This document shows positions 1-6,826 of a stretch of 7,709 bases of DNA, one piece after another (positions within the stretch are counted from its first letter, which is position 1; each line of letters begins with the position of its first letter). A program made the position numbers and the translations under genes. This DNA is from an uncultured Chloroflexota bacterium (lineage in GTDB: Bacteria > Chloroflexota > Chloroflexia > Thermomicrobiales > UBA6265). The notes beneath the pieces are model-generated. The model searched no databases and was not told the DNA's origin. It worked only from the letters and a program-made list of their open reading frames with translations. The stretch covers positions 1 through 7,709 of the forward strand of contig CALGSZ010000153.1 in NCBI GenBank assembly GCA_937901745.1, written 5' to 3'.

Positions 1-82
1 CAAGATAGCTCAAAACGTCAGTCCGCGTGGACCAGGTTCCGGGGGGAGGGGCAGCACGTTTCCACTCAGATAGTCCGAACAA
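1..82 (-). CDS. Possible start of a further operon gene, truncated at the left edge
   Basis: Two bases after the helicase TGA, a TTG at 82-80 opens a frame that stays open to base 1 (27 codons plus one base). It reads (M)FGLSEWKRAA, then PPPGTWSTRTD and VLSYL. The 2-nt junction copies the style of the other junctions in this operon. A weak GGGCGG ribosome site (94-89) lies 6 nt upstream. The other two minus-strand frames contain stops here. The fragment is too short to assign a family, and the start is a rare codon, so it could also be non-coding. Confidence 0.35.
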   Translation of the reverse strand, partial: MFGLSEWKRAAPPPGTWSTRTDVLSYL

Positions 83-84
83 TG

Positions 85-2190
85 TCAGCCGCCCGACGGC
101 CTTGTGGCCAATTCATGGAGCACGGAGGCTGTGGGCCCAGCTGACCGCTGCCATACCGCAGCCTTCATGGCCCCCAGTTGGCCAGGGATGTCAAGCCAGC
201 GCAGAATTTCATCGTACCGGACCCGTTCCGGAAGGTACGCGTTGGCGCGCGGCCTCCCGAGGTTTCGCTCGATTGATTCGAGAGAAGCCCGGGCGGCCCG
301 GGCGAGTGAACTCTCAGTGGCATGGAGAATCCACTCCGGTGGCCCATCGGGAGCGTCGCCAGCGAAGATGATTGCCCACTCGGTGATGCTGAGAACATCG
401 AGCTCGGGAGCGAGGAGGGTCAGTAGCCCGCGGCGCCCCTCGCCGCCGAAATGAAACACGTAATCTCTACCTTCTACGCGAACGATCGGCCAAACATGAT
501 CGGCGATCCCCAAGTACCGACGCACTGCATAGGGCTGTCCCGCGTGGACAAAGCGTGGCCCACTGCTCGCGTAGCGCCAAGTCGCCTCGGCGCCCGGTTT
601 GCGACTGGCTTCTACCTCGATCCGCCAGGGGCTTCCGCTAAGGACTCTGTACCTGTCCCCGCCAAGTGCCATCTGACCAGCGGAATTCACCAGGACTCCC
701 TCGGCCACACGATCCCCCGTCACCGCGTCGACAACCGTGGCGCCGTGGGTTGGGTCGATGTTCGAATGGATCGTACCCTTCCCGGCCTGGTCGAGCCAGT
801 ATTGCCCGAGACTGATGCCTTTTGCATCAAGCTTCAATTCACCGTTTGCGATCATGTGGCGGAGCACTTCTGAAGCGATGTCTGCTGGGGCACACTCTGC
901 CGCAAGGGACAGGATCGTGCTTTCACTGCGGCAGCGATTTGGCGCCTGGAAGATGTAGGAGGCGATCTGCTGTCGAATGACGCAGTGGCTTGGCCCTACC
1001 TCGCCGGGGCCGAGATCGCTCTTCGCCGCTGCGGAGAGCAGACTTTCCTGCACCAGCCGTTCTGCCGCGCCCTGCCAGCACGGAAGGACGCGCGTCTTGC
1101 CGGTTCGGCGATTCCCGCGGCCGATCCGTTGGAGGAGCGACGGGATGTCGGGAGGGGGAGCATCCAGGACGACGGTGTCGATATCCCCAATATCGATTCC
1201 GAGCTCGAGGGTTGAAGTCGCACAGATGACGAGCCGGTCACGCTGCCGGGCGCGTTCTTCAACAGCTTCCCGCTTCGTCTTGACGAGGCCAGCATGATGC
1301 GCGAGGACTTCGTATCGGAGCGGCGCGAGTCGTTCTCGGAGAAGGAGCGCCAGGGCGTCCACCCGCTTCTTGGAGTTGCAGAATACGAGGAGCTTCCTGG
1401 GCCCAGGGTCTGAGCCGAGGTACAGCGGAAGCACATCCTCCGTCCTACGCGCTAAACCCGTCTCGGCAAGCCGGATGACCTCGATTTCTCTGCTCCCCGG
1501 AACAGTGATGATCTCACCGTCCGGCAGGAGTGCCTTCTTGACCGCCATGGGATCCCGAAGCGTCGCGCTCAACGCGATGACCTGCAGTTCGGCGTTCGTT
1601 GTCCAGCCCTCCCGGACGGCTTGCCGACGAAGGCGGCGAAGTCGCGCTAGGAGCCAGCGGATCTGCTCCCCCCTGGGAGTGCCGTAGAGCAGGTGCACCT
1701 CGTCGATGACTACGGCGACAACTGGTGCCAGGATATGACCGGTGTCATGCCGCCCTCGACAAAGCATGCTGTCGAACGATTCCGGGGTCGTCAGCAGCAC
1801 GTGTGCATGCGAACGCTCGCCCTCTTTGTGCTCGCCGGTCCGACGCGCCACACGTAGCCGGAGCAGCCGGAGCGGTGACTCAAGGCGGGCGAGCAGGTCA
1901 TTGGCGAGCGCCCGCGTCGGCGAGACGTACAGGATCGTCCAGGGTGAAGAACGGTCCAGATATCGTTCAACCAGCGGCGCGCAGGCAGCTTCGGTCTTGC
2001 CGGAGGCCGTCGCGGAGGCGAGCAGAACATCACGGCCGTCGAGGATGGCCGGCATCGCCGCACGCTGAGCTGGTGTCAATCGGCCGAACGTGCCGAAGAA
2101 GGCCGGCCAGGCTCGCGGCATCTTTTCGGCGAGCTGTCGATCGGCCTCCAACGCCTCGTCAGGCGCCGGTATGGTTTGGTCCAGGACCAT
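85..2190 (-). CDS. Lhr-type DEVH-box ATP-dependent helicase, BrxHI-like
   Basis: This 701-residue superfamily 2 helicase is predicted to move 3' to 5' along DNA using ATP. All core motifs are present: Q motif FGRLTPAQ (35-42); motif I ATASGKTEA (60-68); Ia YVSPTRALAND (88-98); Ib TTPES (134-138); motif II DEVH (163-166); III SAT (208-210); IV LLVFCNSKKRVD (267-278); V ATSTLELGIDIGDID (324-338); and VI QRIGRGNRR (354-362). A winged-helix-like segment lies near 400-470. An Lhr-like beta region follows, with TIHSNI at 473-478 and VVDAVTGDRVAEGVL at 486-500. The length is close to an Lhr core without the long C-terminal extension of full Lhr. The start is ATG at 2190, with only a weak GGA 8 nt upstream, so translation probably depends on coupling with ATPase C, whose end it overlaps by 32 nt. 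Lhr-type helicase beside a BrxD-like ATPase points to BrxHI, although DNA repair Lhr proteins share the fold. Confidence 0.92.
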   Translation of the reverse strand: MVLDQTIPAPDEALEADRQLAEKMPRAWPAFFGTFGRLTPAQRAAMPAILDGRDVLLASATASGKTEAACAPLVERYLDRSSPWTILYVSPTRALANDLLARLESPLRLLRLRVARRTGEHKEGERSHAHVLLTTPESFDSMLCRGRHDTGHILAPVVAVVIDEVHLLYGTPRGEQIRWLLARLRRLRRQAVREGWTTNAELQVIALSATLRDPMAVKKALLPDGEIITVPGSREIEVIRLAETGLARRTEDVLPLYLGSDPGPRKLLVFCNSKKRVDALALLLRERLAPLRYEVLAHHAGLVKTKREAVEERARQRDRLVICATSTLELGIDIGDIDTVVLDAPPPDIPSLLQRIGRGNRRTGKTRVLPCWQGAAERLVQESLLSAAAKSDLGPGEVGPSHCVIRQQIASYIFQAPNRCRSESTILSLAAECAPADIASEVLRHMIANGELKLDAKGISLGQYWLDQAGKGTIHSNIDPTHGATVVDAVTGDRVAEGVLVNSAGQMALGGDRYRVLSGSPWRIEVEASRKPGAEATWRYASSGPRFVHAGQPYAVRRYLGIADHVWPIVRVEGRDYVFHFGGEGRRGLLTLLAPELDVLSITEWAIIFAGDAPDGPPEWILHATESSLARAARASLESIERNLGRPRANAYLPERVRYDEILRWLDIPGQLGAMKAAVWQRSAGPTASVLHELATRPSGG

Positions 2191-3535
2191 AGTGGGAATC
2201 CAGGGCGGCGACGTAACGCTTTACGAATGCTCGAGTGCGGCCGCTGTCGTCGAGGTCACTGACCTCGAGCGCTGCTAGGGTTCGCTCGACGAAGCGGGCA
2301 TCGAACTTAGCGTCCAGGCCATACACCTCGGTGTAGAGGCCGTGAATCTTTTCCCCGAGTTCGCGGAGGTGCGGGGTGGAGAGGGGCTCCAGCTCGTACG
2401 AGTCGGCGTTCGCGCGAGACAATAGTTCGTCGAGCTCGGGGTACCCGACCTTCATGTTTGATCGTACGCTGGCGATGAAGAAGGCAATCGGTGCGTCCGG
2501 GAGCTCTGTGTCTCCAGCGAGATAGTCCGAAAGCGCCCCGAGCAGGCTCTGGATGCGCTGGAAGCGGTCCGGTGGCAGCCCGTACTCGACCTCGAACTCG
2601 TCGATGGTAATGACGAGGCCGCTGTACCCTGCTTGCTCCGCGACGAGGGTGTGCCCTACGAGCGCCGCGATGAAGTCTTTGGGACGATCGGCTACGCGCT
2701 TGCCGATCAAGCTACGGACGAGGGTGCCGTTCCAAACTGCGGAGAGATCCTTGTGAGGATAGATCGCCCGATTCGCCTCGTTCGCCGTCACCTCGTTGCT
2801 GCTTGAGAGGATAGCATCCATCAGATGCCCGTGCTCGTCAAGCAGGTCGTTCTCTACAAGGTACTGCACGGTCCGGTAGTTATCCCCAATTCGATCGATG
2901 TTCGCGAACAGGCGCGGCGCCTTGCCTTGCCGCTCTACGGCTTTGAGGTATACGTCAAGTATGGGCGTTGTGCTGTCCAAGTCCCGCCCCGCGAGGTTGG
3001 AGCAGAGGGCAAACAGGAGCCGCGCTGGATCCGAAAGGCTGATAAAGCGGCCATCGACCTCGGCATGCGCGGTTAGATAGCCCTTCTCCCGCGCAATATG
3101 CCGAATCGCGGCCATCGTATGACTTTTCCCGGTGCCGAACGGGCCAAGGATCTCGGAAACGAGCGGCTCGCCATCGTGCCCATGGGGAAGGCGAGAGCTC
3201 GCCCACGCCTTGAGGGCCGCGAACCCGATGGTCAGCCGCTCGATTGCCGCGGCCGGCACGAGCCCGAACCGCAGCGCCTCGATGGTCCTCAGCCCGATCT
3301 GGCGCGGATCCGCCGGCTCCTCCCGCTTCCAGCCGGGGCGCCGGTTCACCGTCTCGAGACCCCGCCGCACCGACGAGGCCGTCTTGATCACCCGAAGGTC
3401 TGCAGTGGAGATCGTGACCTCGATGCCGTGCTCCTCCAGGCGGATGCGGGCCTGCCCGTTCTCCGTCCCGAGCACGATCGCCGGGCCGAGCTTCGTGTCA
3501 ACACGGGCTCCCACCGGTATCGTTGTGGGGATCAA
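2159..3535 (-). CDS. BrxD-like P-loop ATPase with N-terminal small-barrel domain, third of three (ATPase C)
   Basis: This predicted AAA-like ATPase of 458 residues resembles BrxD. The start is a TTG at 3535 that overlaps the upstream TGA (TTGA); the next in-frame candidate, GTG at 3514, lies too far from the ribosome site. Residues ~7-50 (VGARVDTKLGPAIVLG onward to ISTADLRVI) look like an SH3/KOW-type small beta barrel absent from A and B. The BrxD-like prelude TIEALRFGLVPAAAIERLTI is at 84-103. Walker A is GPFGTGKSHT (131-140). Walker B is GLVITIDEFEVEYG (306-319), with D312 and E313. The sensor-1-like strand is AFFIASVRS (351-359). LEPLSTPHLRELGEKI (382-397) and GRTRAFVKRYVAALD (432-446) match the usual C-terminal lid of BrxD-type ATPases. 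The gene overlaps the helicase start by 32 nt, and BrxD next to an Lhr-type helicase is also the order in type 2 BREX. By inference it works with that helicase on foreign DNA. Confidence 0.87.
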   Translation of the reverse strand: MIPTTIPVGARVDTKLGPAIVLGTENGQARIRLEEHGIEVTISTADLRVIKTASSVRRGLETVNRRPGWKREEPADPRQIGLRTIEALRFGLVPAAAIERLTIGFAALKAWASSRLPHGHDGEPLVSEILGPFGTGKSHTMAAIRHIAREKGYLTAHAEVDGRFISLSDPARLLFALCSNLAGRDLDSTTPILDVYLKAVERQGKAPRLFANIDRIGDNYRTVQYLVENDLLDEHGHLMDAILSSSNEVTANEANRAIYPHKDLSAVWNGTLVRSLIGKRVADRPKDFIAALVGHTLVAEQAGYSGLVITIDEFEVEYGLPPDRFQRIQSLLGALSDYLAGDTELPDAPIAFFIASVRSNMKVGYPELDELLSRANADSYELEPLSTPHLRELGEKIHGLYTEVYGLDAKFDARFVERTLAALEVSDLDDSGRTRAFVKRYVAALDSHYGPGPNHTGA

Positions 3536-4728
3536 ACCTCCTTCTCCTCATCGGCCTGCATCCCCGCTGGCTGGGATACGGCAACTCCGAGCGCGCCAAG
3601 GAGATATGTGCAGGTTCGCTTGACCATCAGCCGGCGCGCGCTTGCCGTGGAATCTTCTTGGTTGACCTCCTGAGCGATCCGACGGACGGACTCGAGCGCC
3701 ACTTCGCGGTCCACTCGTGCCTGATCGGGGAACTCATCATAGACGAGGTCAACCCAACGCATGCCGATACGCCGGAGGTCCTCCTCGGGATTGGGACGAA
3801 AGGTGAGGTCGATCTTCGGCGCCAGTGTGTTCCCTTCGAAGAAACTCTGTCCCGGTCCCGGATCGCGAACGCGGTCGAGAAGCGCAGGGTAATTTTCCAT
3901 TGCTTCGACAATCGGCTTGGTGAGGGCGTAAACGAATAGCGCTGATCCACCCTTGAGATCGGCCACCGCGTCCAACTGCGAACGGATCAGGGAGAGGATC
4001 TTGTTCAGCTTCTTGCGGTCGACGTTGAACCCCTCGTCGCCTTCGTCGAAGCAGAAGACCGACCCTCGAAAGCCGGACAACCTGATGAACTGGGCGAGTG
4101 AGAGGCGAAGCCGCGCGCCCGTGATGTCGTGTTCCGCGGTAGCGACCTTCGCCACACCTGCTGCCTTAGCTGCGTCCTTATCGGAGACTTCGCCGGCCAG
4201 CCACCTGCACGCGTCTTCGAATCGCATCATGTCGCCGTCGAGGTAGGCCTTGGCGGCCGCTCGCGCGGCGAGTCCAAACTCTCTCAGCTTGAGCTGAGGG
4301 CGTTCCAGGAGGCTCAGCCAGTCCGGCAATGATCCGGCTTCCCGGTGCCGCTCGATGGTGACGATGATTAGCTCATGAATTCCCGTTCCTTGCGAGTCCG
4401 GGGCCTTCACCTCCCGAGCGAGCTCCTTGTATACGATCAAGGGCTTGGTGAAATCGAGCTGCTTGCCGAGCTGGACCTCGGCCGTGACGCAGTCCCGGTC
4501 GCGTGCAACCTCCATGAGCTCGCGTAGGAAGTGCGTCTTTCCGGAGCCGTTGGGGCCGATGACGTACTTCTCGGCCGACATGCCGGCATCGAAGTGAGCG
4601 AAGATGTATTCCCGCTCCAATCGAGAAATCGCTTCCTCGTTCCCGACCCCGAGCCGGGAGCATCCAGTCTCCGGCGCGGTGCCTTTCGAAGCCAAGCGCC
4701 GCATGATCTCCAGCAGTCGCAGCTCCAT
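3532..4728 (-). CDS. P-loop ATPase, second of three (ATPase B)
   Basis: This predicted ATPase of 398 residues is the middle member of the trio. I chose ATG at 4728, two bases after the stop of ATPase A, because GGGAGG lies 5 nt upstream. The alternative GTG at 4734 overlaps the upstream stop and abuts the ribosome site. The N-terminal prelude runs SKGTAPETGCSRLGVGN (about 14-30). Walker A is VIGPNGSGKTHF (56-67). Walker B is SVFCFDEGDEGF (223-234), with D228 and E229 and two further acidic residues after them. A sensor-1-like strand, SALFVYALTKPIVEAM, follows (262-277). The roughly 160 residues between Walker A and B are mostly helical and unlike those of A or C. The C-terminus, DEEKEV, is encoded by a purine-rich stretch that also forms the Shine-Dalgarno region of ATPase C. 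Intact motifs suggest an active enzyme. I can place it by architecture with BrxD-like proteins, but less confidently than its neighbours. Confidence 0.8.
   Translation of the reverse strand: MELRLLEIMRRLASKGTAPETGCSRLGVGNEEAISRLEREYIFAHFDAGMSAEKYVIGPNGSGKTHFLRELMEVARDRDCVTAEVQLGKQLDFTKPLIVYKELAREVKAPDSQGTGIHELIIVTIERHREAGSLPDWLSLLERPQLKLREFGLAARAAAKAYLDGDMMRFEDACRWLAGEVSDKDAAKAAGVAKVATAEHDITGARLRLSLAQFIRLSGFRGSVFCFDEGDEGFNVDRKKLNKILSLIRSQLDAVADLKGGSALFVYALTKPIVEAMENYPALLDRVRDPGPGQSFFEGNTLAPKIDLTFRPNPEEDLRRIGMRWVDLVYDEFPDQARVDREVALESVRRIAQEVNQEDSTASARRLMVKRTCTYLLGALGVAVSQPAGMQADEEKEV
3536..3549 (-). promoter_or_regulatory. Strong double Shine-Dalgarno upstream of the TTG start of ATPase C
   Basis: Read on the minus strand, GAGGAG (3549-3544) is followed by AAGGAGGT (3543-3536), which directly abuts the TTG start at 3535. 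The second element is a full match to the anti-SD but has no usable spacing to the TTG. The first has 8 nt and probably serves that start. The same bases encode the EEKEV tail of ATPase B. Confidence 0.55.
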
Positions 4729-4730
4729 CC

Positions 4731-5882
4731 TCACCTCCCAATGACGCTGTTCACCTGAGCGGCTAGTGCTTTCACGAGAGGGCCGCGGTATCCTTGCCCC
4801 GCGTTCTCACGCAGGACCCTCATTCCCTCGGAAAACAGGTGCTGCTCCAGGTTCGCCGGCACCGATCCGAGGGCACGGGCAGCCGCCGCGTAAACCTCGA
4901 CTGCTCCCCTGAGAAACTCCTCCGGCGTGCGGGCGGAGCAGGCGTCCGCGACCTGAATGACGGGCCATCTCCACGATGGATGCAGCTCGTGGCGGCGAGA
5001 CACGCGGAGTCGCTGGCCGACCGCTGCGTTGACGTGCGAACAGGCCTCGAGAAAACCCGGCAGTACGGCAAGGACGAAAGAGACGCCCGCGTACTGGCCG
5101 GTAGCGCACCCGTCGATGAGTCGGCGCATGAGCTGCGCGGCATTCATTTCCTTGCGAGTCGGGGTGGCCCGGCGCGCCTGGAAGATTTGCTCAGTTTCGT
5201 CCAACAGGATCAGGCTGCCCGGAATCCCGAGCAGATGGAGGCCTCGCAGCACCGTACGGAGTGCGTGATCGGCGTTTCGCTGGGAAAGCGGGTCTTTGAC
5301 GCCGGCGACGCGCTTGTCCGCCGCCCGTAGCGCGCCCGCGCCAATCGGCTGGCCCCGGAGATAGGCGTGCAGCAGCTCCCGGGCCTCCGGTTTGAGTGGA
5401 GCGCCGGAGGCGAGGAGCACCATTGCCCGCTGGAAGCCGGTGTGAGGGAGTCGAGCGCTGGCGAGCGCCTCGACCCTCGACGGGTTGGCTGCGCCGAGCA
5501 GTTCGGTGATCTCCCCCACGGAAGCGGCCTCTCCCCGGGCTCCGCTCCACCTGAGATTGCCCAAGACGAACTTGACGATGCTCTTCCAATCGTCGAGCCG
5601 CAGCGCGAGGGAGAGGTCGGCGTAAACCACGGCCATCCCTTTCGCGGTCGCCCGCTCCAATAGCAAGGTGAGGAGATGGGTCTTGCCCGCCCGGTAGGGC
5701 CCTTCAACGATACGGAAGGTGGCGCCACCCTGGGCGATGAGAGCATCCATAACCTCGCGCTCGAAGTAATCCAAGAACGGTCCTGTGCCCACGTCGAATA
5801 GTCCCGTAGCTCCAGGGCTCGGAACGCCATACTGGGCGATGTGCTTGAGCGCTCCGCGGGTCACATCGGCCGCCTTGACCAT
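4731..5882 (-). CDS. BrxD-like (DUF2791-type) P-loop ATPase, first of three (ATPase A)
   Basis: This predicted AAA-like ATPase of 383 residues resembles the BREX ATP-binding protein BrxD. I chose ATG at 5882 because GGAG lies 7 nt upstream (5893-5890) and it follows the previous TGA by one base. The GTG at 5915 would add 11 residues inside the upstream gene and has no ribosome site. The N-terminal prelude GVPSPGATGLFDVG (19-32) is typical of the family. Walker A is GPYRAGKTHL (61-70). Walker B is GSLILLDETEQIF (222-234), with D228 and E229 as the likely magnesium- and water-activating pair. It is followed by a family-like helix, AQLMRRLIDG (249-258), and a sensor-1-like strand, SFVLAVLPGFLE (268-279). 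The C-terminal ~80 residues are helical, as in an AAA lid. It likely hydrolyses ATP to load or remodel something on DNA; the substrate is unknown. The P-loop ATPase call is secure and the BrxD-like assignment fairly so, but this does not show the system is BREX. Confidence 0.85.
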   Translation of the reverse strand: MVKAADVTRGALKHIAQYGVPSPGATGLFDVGTGPFLDYFEREVMDALIAQGGATFRIVEGPYRAGKTHLLTLLLERATAKGMAVVYADLSLALRLDDWKSIVKFVLGNLRWSGARGEAASVGEITELLGAANPSRVEALASARLPHTGFQRAMVLLASGAPLKPEARELLHAYLRGQPIGAGALRAADKRVAGVKDPLSQRNADHALRTVLRGLHLLGIPGSLILLDETEQIFQARRATPTRKEMNAAQLMRRLIDGCATGQYAGVSFVLAVLPGFLEACSHVNAAVGQRLRVSRRHELHPSWRWPVIQVADACSARTPEEFLRGAVEVYAAAARALGSVPANLEQHLFSEGMRVLRENAGQGYRGPLVKALAAQVNSVIGR

Positions 5883-5883
5883 G

Positions 5884-6756
5884 TCAGGACTCCGTGCCGG
5901 TAACGTAACAAACACGGCGGTAGTCGTCGGTCGGACGAAGGCCGTTGATCGTCACCCCGTGGCCCTGCTGCGTTTCTCGCATGGCGCAGGACTGGAAGCC
6001 CAGGCGCGGCTGGCCATCTCGCACGGGGAGGGCGCGGTAGCGGTCAATGTTGTAGAGGAAGGCCCAAAGGGGCATGTCCACGGCGAGCGCGGTCGCAGCA
6101 ACGCGGCGGTCCGGCCTCCCCGCGAGTTGCTGGCGGAAGAGCTCGACGCGGAGCTGCATCAGGAAGTCATCGATCGGCACCGTGGGGCTTGCTTCCGCCC
6201 GGGATGGCGCATTGCGGTATGCACTCAGGAACAGCTCGGGGAGCGACGCCTCAGGGATGGCCTTGCTCTCGAGCGCCTTGAGGGCCTGCTGCTCAAGCGC
6301 TTGCAGGTCATCCGCGCTCGAAACCGGGTTCCACCCAACCACCACCTCATGATTGTAGCATGCCCGCGCGCGTGCGGAGGCATGGTCGAGCTCGATCAGG
6401 AGCGGACCAACCCTCCACCCCGAGCTCGCCTCAGAGATCGGCGTGCCCGCCTCCCGCGCCCTGCCGATGTAAGCAGCGACGCAACGGCCAAACCCTTCCT
6501 GCCGCTCCTCCTGGATCGCAGAGATCGCCTCCTCGGCGGTTGCCCTGAGTTTCTCGACTGCGGCGGCAAACTCTTCTCCCGCTGGAAGCTTCTTTACGGC
6601 TGCGGTGAGCGCATCCAGGGTATCGGCACGGCCGGGCCTCACCGCCGCGAGCGGCTCCAGAGCCTTCACCAAGCGCTTAGCTTCCAACTGCACCGACTTC
6701 ACGACCTCTGAGGAAGAGGCTGGGCGGTCGGATTCCGCGTTGACGCGTTCTGCCAT
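5884..6756 (-). CDS. Unrecognised 290-aa protein between methyltransferase and ATPases
   Basis: I do not recognise this family. The start is ATG at 6756, preceded by AGGAAA at 6766-6761; the stop is TGA at 5886-5884. Residues ~15-90 are Lys/Glu/Ala-rich and look helical, perhaps a coiled coil, covering two stretches that begin near SSEVVKSVQLEAKRLVKAL and near EEFAAAVEKLRATAEEAISA. Residues ~113-145 look like beta strands (WRVGPLLIELDHASARARA, then HEVVVGW). Residues ~150-210 are again helical. The C-terminal ~65 residues look the most family-like, with DMPLWAFLYNIDRYR at 227-241, then LGFQS and PTDDYRRVCYV near the end. There is no signal peptide, membrane segment, Walker motif, cysteine cluster or obvious nuclease signature. 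The ATG of ATPase A follows one base after its stop, so the two are probably made together. A structural or adaptor subunit of the ATPase complex is a guess from position only. Confidence 0.8.
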   Translation of the reverse strand: MAERVNAESDRPASSSEVVKSVQLEAKRLVKALEPLAAVRPGRADTLDALTAAVKKLPAGEEFAAAVEKLRATAEEAISAIQEERQEGFGRCVAAYIGRAREAGTPISEASSGWRVGPLLIELDHASARARACYNHEVVVGWNPVSSADDLQALEQQALKALESKAIPEASLPELFLSAYRNAPSRAEASPTVPIDDFLMQLRVELFRQQLAGRPDRRVAATALAVDMPLWAFLYNIDRYRALPVRDGQPRLGFQSCAMRETQQGHGVTINGLRPTDDYRRVCYVTGTES

Positions 6757-6826
6757 GCGATTTCCTACTCACTTAGCTCAGAACGTGAACGTGAGAAAGG
6801 ACGGATCGGCAGATGCCCTCCGTCAA
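6757..6826 (-). other. 70-nt intergenic gap with hexamer repeat, small inverted repeat and SD
   Basis: This is the only true spacer in the operon, between the methyltransferase stop and the ATG of the 290-aa gene. On the plus strand it holds two tandem copies of gaacgt (6781-6792). It also has a 5-bp inverted repeat, CTCAC at 6768-6772 against GTGAG at 6791-6795. The upstream arm on the plus strand sits one base from the Shine-Dalgarno sequence (AGGAAA on the minus strand, 6766-6761, 4 nt before the ATG at 6756). Minus-strand TTGACG at 6826-6821 resembles a -35 box, but I see no matching -10 box. The pairing is weak, so any role in tuning translation or transcript processing is speculative. 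Confidence 0.35.

Noticed and set aside
14..32. Terminator after the helicase: minus-strand GTCC-ACGC-GGAC stem followed by TTTT
   Set aside because: Only a 4-bp stem, and the four T residues are separated from it by several bases. An open frame also runs through it.
41..51. G-quadruplex in the run GGGGGGAGGGG
   Set aside because: It lacks four separated G-tracts, so a stable intramolecular quadruplex is unlikely.
3098..3673. 191-codon plus-strand frame opposite ATPase C and the end of ATPase B
   Set aside because: Arg/Pro-rich translation opposite a gene with clear Walker motifs; no motif or ribosome site of its own.
5883..5915. GTG at 5915 as start of ATPase A
   Set aside because: No Shine-Dalgarno upstream, whereas ATG at 5882 has GGAG at 7 nt and sits directly after the previous stop.
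5785..6711. 308-codon open frame on the plus strand opposite the 290-aa gene and part of ATPase A
   Set aside because: Its translation is Arg/His/Pro-rich without recognisable motifs, and it overlaps the well-supported start of ATPase A and most of the 290-aa gene. It is the usual antisense shadow of GC-rich coding DNA.
6790..6826. Internal promoter with TTGACG as -35 box
   Set aside because: No acceptable -10 sequence at 16-18 nt spacing; the region there is GC-rich.
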